From NCBI GenBank assembly GCA_039191605.1, contig JBCCXL010000011.1:124001-188000 (forward strand): DNA of 64,000 nt, written 5' to 3'. Positions within the stretch are counted from its first letter, which is position 1. Every line of letters starts with the position of its first letter. Made by a program: the position numbers and the translations under genes. Shown in pieces: positions 61,692 through 64,000 of this stretch. The stretch comes from JBCCXL01 sp039191605. GTDB taxonomy: Bacteria > Acidobacteriota > Thermoanaerobaculia > Multivoradales > JAHZIX01. Below the pieces are notes generated by a model. That model was not told the origin of the DNA and did no database searches. It worked only from the letters and a program-made list of their open reading frames with translations.

Positions 61692-61859
61692 GATGCTTGA
61701 GTGGAGAACTCCAGGAGACCGAGCTCCACGGGGGAAGTCTCGGACCGAGGCAGGATTGATGGACGGGTGATCGATGAGTGCGGGAGAGACGGCCGAAGGG
61801 GTTGGGGAAGAGCTCTGGCGGCGAGCAGCGATTCAGCGACGCATAGAAGGGGCTTCGGT

Positions 61860-62741
61860 TCAGCTCGACGAGAGATCGATCTCTTCGATGATCTCCCCCG
61901 CCGCCAATCGCCGCTGCCCGCTGTGGGTGGCGAGGCATAGTCGCCCCGCTTCGTCAAAGCCTTCGAAGGTGCCGATCACGATCTCGTTACCGACCCGGCA
62001 GCGCAGTGAATCCCCTGGACGGTGCATCGTGATCCGGTGGTAGGCATCGAGCACCTGCTCCGCCTCGGGGTGAGGCCAGTGGTGATCGAGGGCGGCATCG
62101 AGGTCGCTGCAGAGGGCCAGGGTGAGCTGCGCTAGAGAGAGCTCCTGCTGCTGGGAGCAGTGGTTGAGGCAGGTGGTGGCTCCCTCCACGGGAGCCCTTC
62201 CTCGCGGGCCGTGGTTGATGCCAAAACCCACCAACACCGTCGGTTCTCCGTCTTCCGAGGCGAGGGCCTCGATCAGCACTCCTCCCAGCTTCTTTCCGGA
62301 TACCATCAGATCGTTGGGCCACTTGACCCGGCACGATGACTCCAGCAGTCGGTCGAGGGTCTGCCCCAGCACTGCCGGAACCAGCAGCGGGAGAAGCGCG
62401 ATGTCCTGAGGCCGCTGGGCCCGCAAGATGCGAGTCGCCCAAACCCCGGCCCCCGGGGGGCTGACCCAGGACCTCTCTCCCCGCCCCCTCCCGCGCTGCT
62501 GCTCATAGGCCAGCAGCCAGGTGGGAGGAACGTCGACGTAATCCTCGATGTAGCTCCGGGCGATGCGTCGGGCGATGCCGTTGGTCGATCCGGTCTGTCG
62601 TACCAGGGCCAGAATCGGCGCCAGCGGGAGATCCGCGGAGCGCTGCAATAGCTCCTCTCGCCACTGCCCATATTCTGAGCCCACAGACTCCGGGCCTGGA
62701 GCGCCATCGCGGGAAGCGGATCGATCAGGTGGGGAGCTCAC
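61860..62741 (-). CDS. birA: biotin-protein ligase, class I (no HTH)
   Basis: A 293-residue ligase from GTG 62741. The biotin-binding QQRGRGRGERSW, VKWPNDLMV, GKKLGGVLIE and VLVGFGINH motifs are present, followed by the C-terminal domain ending GEIIEEIDLSSS. There is no N-terminal helix-turn-helix, so it is a class I (BirA without repressor function). The first 30 residues are a disordered extension. It biotinylates acetyl-CoA carboxylase BCCP. Confidence 0.93.
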   Translation of the reverse strand: MSSPPDRSASRDGAPGPESVGSEYGQWREELLQRSADLPLAPILALVRQTGSTNGIARRIARSYIEDYVDVPPTWLLAYEQQRGRGRGERSWVSPPGAGVWATRILRAQRPQDIALLPLLVPAVLGQTLDRLLESSCRVKWPNDLMVSGKKLGGVLIEALASEDGEPTVLVGFGINHGPRGRAPVEGATTCLNHCSQQQELSLAQLTLALCSDLDAALDHHWPHPEAEQVLDAYHRITMHRPGDSLRCRVGNEIVIGTFEGFDEAGRLCLATHSGQRRLAAGEIIEEIDLSSS

Positions 62742-62882
62742 AACTGAAGAAAATTGTAGCAGGCCGGCGGGATTCAGCGTTCAGAAAAAGCGCCGGGACC
62801 AGAGGAAAGGCCTCGGCGGCACGATTCTCGTTTCTGGCCTCTCGTCCGTTCTCTAGTCTGGCTTCTCGTCCAGCCCCTCACC

Positions 62883-64000
62883 TCATCCTTCCAGGCTGGC
62901 CTTGAGCTGCAGTCGGCGCTCCTCCAGCTCCTGGAGCTGGGCCCGCGCTCCCGCCACCACCGAGTCCGGCGCCTTGGCCAGGAAGCTCTCGTTGGAGAGC
63001 CGCTTCTCGGTGGACGCGATGGCACCTTCTACCTTCGCCAGATCCTTCTCCAGACGCTGACGCTCGGCCTCTCCCAGATCCTTCTTCGGCGCCACCACCA
63101 CCAGCTCGACTCCGGAGACCCGATCCCGGGCCACCAGGCGATCCTCTCGCTCCCCCTCGCTCTCGGCGGGGGCCACGGCCACCTCCTCGAGGCGGCAAAG
63201 GAAGGCGAGCAGGGGGCGCTGTTCTTCCAGGAAGGCGTCCATCCCCGGCGTCTCGGAGCTGACCTCCACCCGCACCGCATCCTTGCTGCCAACACCGAGC
63301 TCCTGTCGCAGGTTGCGCACCCGAGAGATGAGCTCCGTCAGCGCCGCCACCTGCTCCTCCACCACCTCGTCCCGCCAGCCGGCCTTGCCGTCGGGGAAAG
63401 GAGCCAGGGCAATGGAGGTGGGCTGGACCTTCTGGTACCCCGGCAGCCGCTGCCACACCTCCTCGGTGAGATAGGGCATCACCGGGTGCAGCAGTCGCAG
63501 GCTGCGATCCAGCACCGTCAACACCACTTCACCGACCCGCGGCCGCGGCGCGTCTCCAGCTTCTCCACCGGCCCCCAGGGCCGGCTTGGTGAACTCCAGA
63601 TACCAATCGCAGAGCTCGCCCCAGAAGAAGTGGTAGAGCAGAGAGCAGGCTTCGTCGAAGCGGAAGATCTCCAGCTTGGCGTTGACCTGCTCCGCGGTGG
63701 CGTCGAGGCGGGAGAGAATCCAGCGCTCCGGCGCCGCGAGCTCTTCGTGATCCAGGCTTTCCTGCACCTCCGCGTCCCCGACTCGCGACAGCGCATAGCG
63801 GGCGGCGTTCCAGATCTTGTTGCAGAAGCCGCGATAGCCGGCCATGCGCTCGGGGTCGAGAGGAATATCTCGACCCGGGCTGTCGAGGATACAGAGGGTG
63901 AAGCGCAGCGCGTCAGCCCCGTATTCCTCGATGAGATCCAGCGGATCGACCGTGTTGCCCCGGGTCTTGGACATCTTCTGTCCCTCCGCGTCGCGCACCA
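62883..64000 (-). CDS. valS: valyl-tRNA synthetase, C-terminal part (runs off the window)
   Basis: At least 372 residues of a class I aminoacyl-tRNA synthetase; the 5' part is outside the right edge. The visible start contains the KMSKTRGN signature (KMSKT), then DPLDLIEEYGADALRFTLC, the anticodon-binding domain (CSLLYHFFWGELCDWYLEF, LLHPVMPYLTEEVWQRL) and the C-terminal coiled coil of ValS (KDLGEAERQRLEKDLAKVEG, ALLNESFLAKAP-like NESFLAKAPDSVVAGARAQL). Confidence 0.95.
   Translation of the reverse strand, partial: VRDAEGQKMSKTRGNTVDPLDLIEEYGADALRFTLCILDSPGRDIPLDPERMAGYRGFCNKIWNAARYALSRVGDAEVQESLDHEELAAPERWILSRLDATAEQVNAKLEIFRFDEACSLLYHFFWGELCDWYLEFTKPALGAGGEAGDAPRPRVGEVVLTVLDRSLRLLHPVMPYLTEEVWQRLPGYQKVQPTSIALAPFPDGKAGWRDEVVEEQVAALTELISRVRNLRQELGVGSKDAVRVEVSSETPGMDAFLEEQRPLLAFLCRLEEVAVAPAESEGEREDRLVARDRVSGVELVVVAPKKDLGEAERQRLEKDLAKVEGAIASTEKRLSNESFLAKAPDSVVAGARAQLQELEERRLQLKASLEG

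Overview
The window is a high-G+C stretch of a bacterial chromosome from a diderm (Gram-negative) organism. It encodes LPS-export proteins (an LptF-LptG fusion and LptE), a complete Tol-Pal set, a tripartite RND efflux system and many lipoproteins. A secreted esterase ends in a Calx-beta domain followed by a Cys-containing module that I associate with Acidobacteriota of the Thermoanaerobaculia type. I therefore favour that phylum, by inference only; no rRNA gene is present to confirm it.

Layout. 1-2.8 kb: a gene-free segment with five copies of a 16-bp palindrome (TGTCGGCGCGCCGACA) followed by parA-parB, which looks like a ParABS partition locus with a non-canonical centromere. 2.9-9 kb: a VOC protein, a large degenerate-NTPase/TPR protein and a Cpx-like two-component pair. 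9-16 kb: a small unknown ORF, the esterase/Calx-beta protein, a secreted unknown, NmrA-like and DUF1772-like genes, an SDR-like gene, and a TetR regulator translationally coupled to a CxxCH (P460-like) protein. 16-25 kb: a block on the minus strand with visibly lower third-position G+C, holding response regulator, histidine kinase, beta-barrel protein, TolC-like protein, adaptor and RND pump, probably acquired as a unit. 25-31 kb: QueD-like enzyme, LptF-LptG fusion, SelO and a COG0523 GTPase without its cysteine motif.

31-36 kb: an aldehyde/alcohol detoxification group (two tautomerase-superfamily proteins, a frameshifted aldehyde dehydrogenase and an iron-type alcohol dehydrogenase) divergent from a TetR gene with matched operator-like sites. 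36-42 kb: a patatin-like lipase, a small membrane protein, three related ECF-type sigma factors around a YHYH-domain protein, and a DUF84 protein divergent from a TrmH-type methyltransferase with overlapping start codons. 43-46 kb: etfB-etfA, a glutaredoxin-like protein and a repeat-rich intergenic region.

46.5-64 kb is core: tolQ-tolR-tolA-like-tolB-pal-cpoB; rpsT behind a structured leader; and a minus-strand run of lptE, a transglutaminase-like protein, nusB, ribH, tRNA-Pro(GGG), a MerR-like gene, an IHF/HU gene, der and a lipoprotein. tRNA-Leu(CAG) is on the plus strand, followed by an unknown gene, coaX, birA and the 3' part of valS, which runs off the right edge. Several neighbours are coupled by ATGA, GTGA, TTGA or TGATG overlaps, indicating compact operons.
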